Of a DNA stretch of 64,000 nucleotides, positions 63,630 through 64,000 are shown in pieces. A program made the translations under genes and the position numbers. The stretch's first letter is position 1. Every line of letters starts with the position of its first letter. Source of the stretch: Paracidovorax valerianellae (GTDB lineage Bacteria > Pseudomonadota > Gammaproteobacteria > Burkholderiales > Burkholderiaceae_C); assembly GCF_900102625.1 (NCBI RefSeq), contig NZ_FMZC01000002.1, forward strand, positions 208,125-272,124, read 5' to 3'. Below the pieces are notes generated by a model. That model saw only the letters and a list, made by a program, of their open reading frames with translations, did no database searches and was not told where the DNA came from.

Positions 63630-64000
63630 GTCGCGCCCCATGCGGGCGCGTGGGTTGAAATACCCTCTTTCCAGTCGGCTTTCTTGGCTTCCACAGTCGC
63701 GCCCCATGCGGGCGCGTGGGTTGAAATATCAGGTCGCGCAAATCGTCGTTGGCAAGAATCTGTCGCGCCCCATGCGGGCGCGTGGGTTGAAATTGCTTGC
63801 GAGGGCGATGCCATCCAGTGCGCGATTGCCCGTCGCGCCCCATGCGGGCGCGTGGGTTGAAATCGCTCGGATGGTCCCGACCGTCCCGCGCTCGGAGATG
63901 TCGCGCCCCATGCGGGCGCGTGGGTTGAAATCTGGCCGCTGGCCGATCTGGAAAAGAGCGGGTGGAGTCGCGCCCCATGCGGGCGCGTGGGTTGAAATAC
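63630..64000 (+). CRISPR. Type I-C-like CRISPR array (6 repeats visible, continues past edge)
   Basis: Six identical 32-base repeats start at 63630, 63696, 63762, 63832, 63900 and 63967. Each begins GTCGCGCCCC and ends GGGTTGAAAT, with a 7-bp stem CGCGCCC/GGGCGCG around CATGC. The spacers are 34, 34, 38, 36 and 35 bases and all different; a sixth starts at 63999. The repeat matches the subtype I-C consensus apart from the loop (CATGC instead of CGCGC) and the last base (T instead of C). The absence of repeat decay is consistent with this being the leader end. Confidence 0.97.

Noticed and set aside
63517..63978. Open frames with repeated THAPAWGA / NPRARMGRD peptides at the right edge
   Set aside because: These are translations of the CRISPR repeats and spacers, not genes.

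Overview
The window looks like a chromosome segment of a high-GC betaproteobacterium of the family Comamonadaceae, most probably Acidovorax/Paracidovorax. This rests on the order tig-clpP-clpX-lon followed by tRNA-Gly/Cys genes, hopanoid genes, a Comamonadaceae-type interspersed repeat, and two genes preceded by HrpX-type PIP boxes, which suggest a plant-associated type III secretion lifestyle. The genus is inferred from gene content and was not confirmed by any search.

Positions 1 to about 13,740 are an accessory island abutting a tRNA-Gly(GCC) gene. From the left it holds the end of an IS3-family element, a patatin-like phospholipase gene cut by that element, and a two-gene Septu/retron-effector-like module (an HNH-AAA ATPase fusion plus a stand-alone HNH protein). 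Then come radC, three ICE type IV secretion genes (TIGR03757, TIGR03756 and TIGR03755 types), a PP-loop ATPase of the PAPS-reductase superfamily, a small membrane protein, an unrecognised cytoplasmic protein and a P4-type integrase. The ICE looks incomplete at this end, because no TraG-like or relaxase gene lies between the transfer genes and the integrase.

Positions 13,740 to 24,900 are core: tRNA-Gly, tRNA-Cys and a second tRNA-Gly, lon, clpX, clpP, tig, tRNA-Leu, and an RND efflux permease/adaptor pair with a TetR-like palindrome upstream. Positions 24,900 to 32,500 carry hpnC, then sdaA, an amino-acid-type binding protein and a PIP-box-driven effector candidate, then hpnDE. The squalene-making genes are therefore split by unrelated genes.

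Positions 32,600 to 49,600 hold a YihY/BrkB membrane protein, DUF2069, a D-2-hydroxyacid dehydrogenase-like flavoprotein, a lipoprotein and thyA. They also hold a complete-looking 2-aminoethylphosphonate locus (phnX, FAD oxidoreductase, ABC transporter, divergent GntR regulator, HD protein), then a DUF4337 protein, folA, an Lrp-type regulator and an unusual cysteine desulfurase / persulfide dioxygenase / rhodanese triple fusion. Positions 49,600 to 63,200 hold mutS, a second PIP-box effector candidate with a cysteine-dioxygenase fold, an Anbu-type peptidase, an alpha/beta hydrolase, three GGDEF proteins, a BBE-type flavin oxidase and uppP. The window ends inside a type I-C-like CRISPR array (six repeats visible), with an AT-rich leader candidate and no cas genes on its left.
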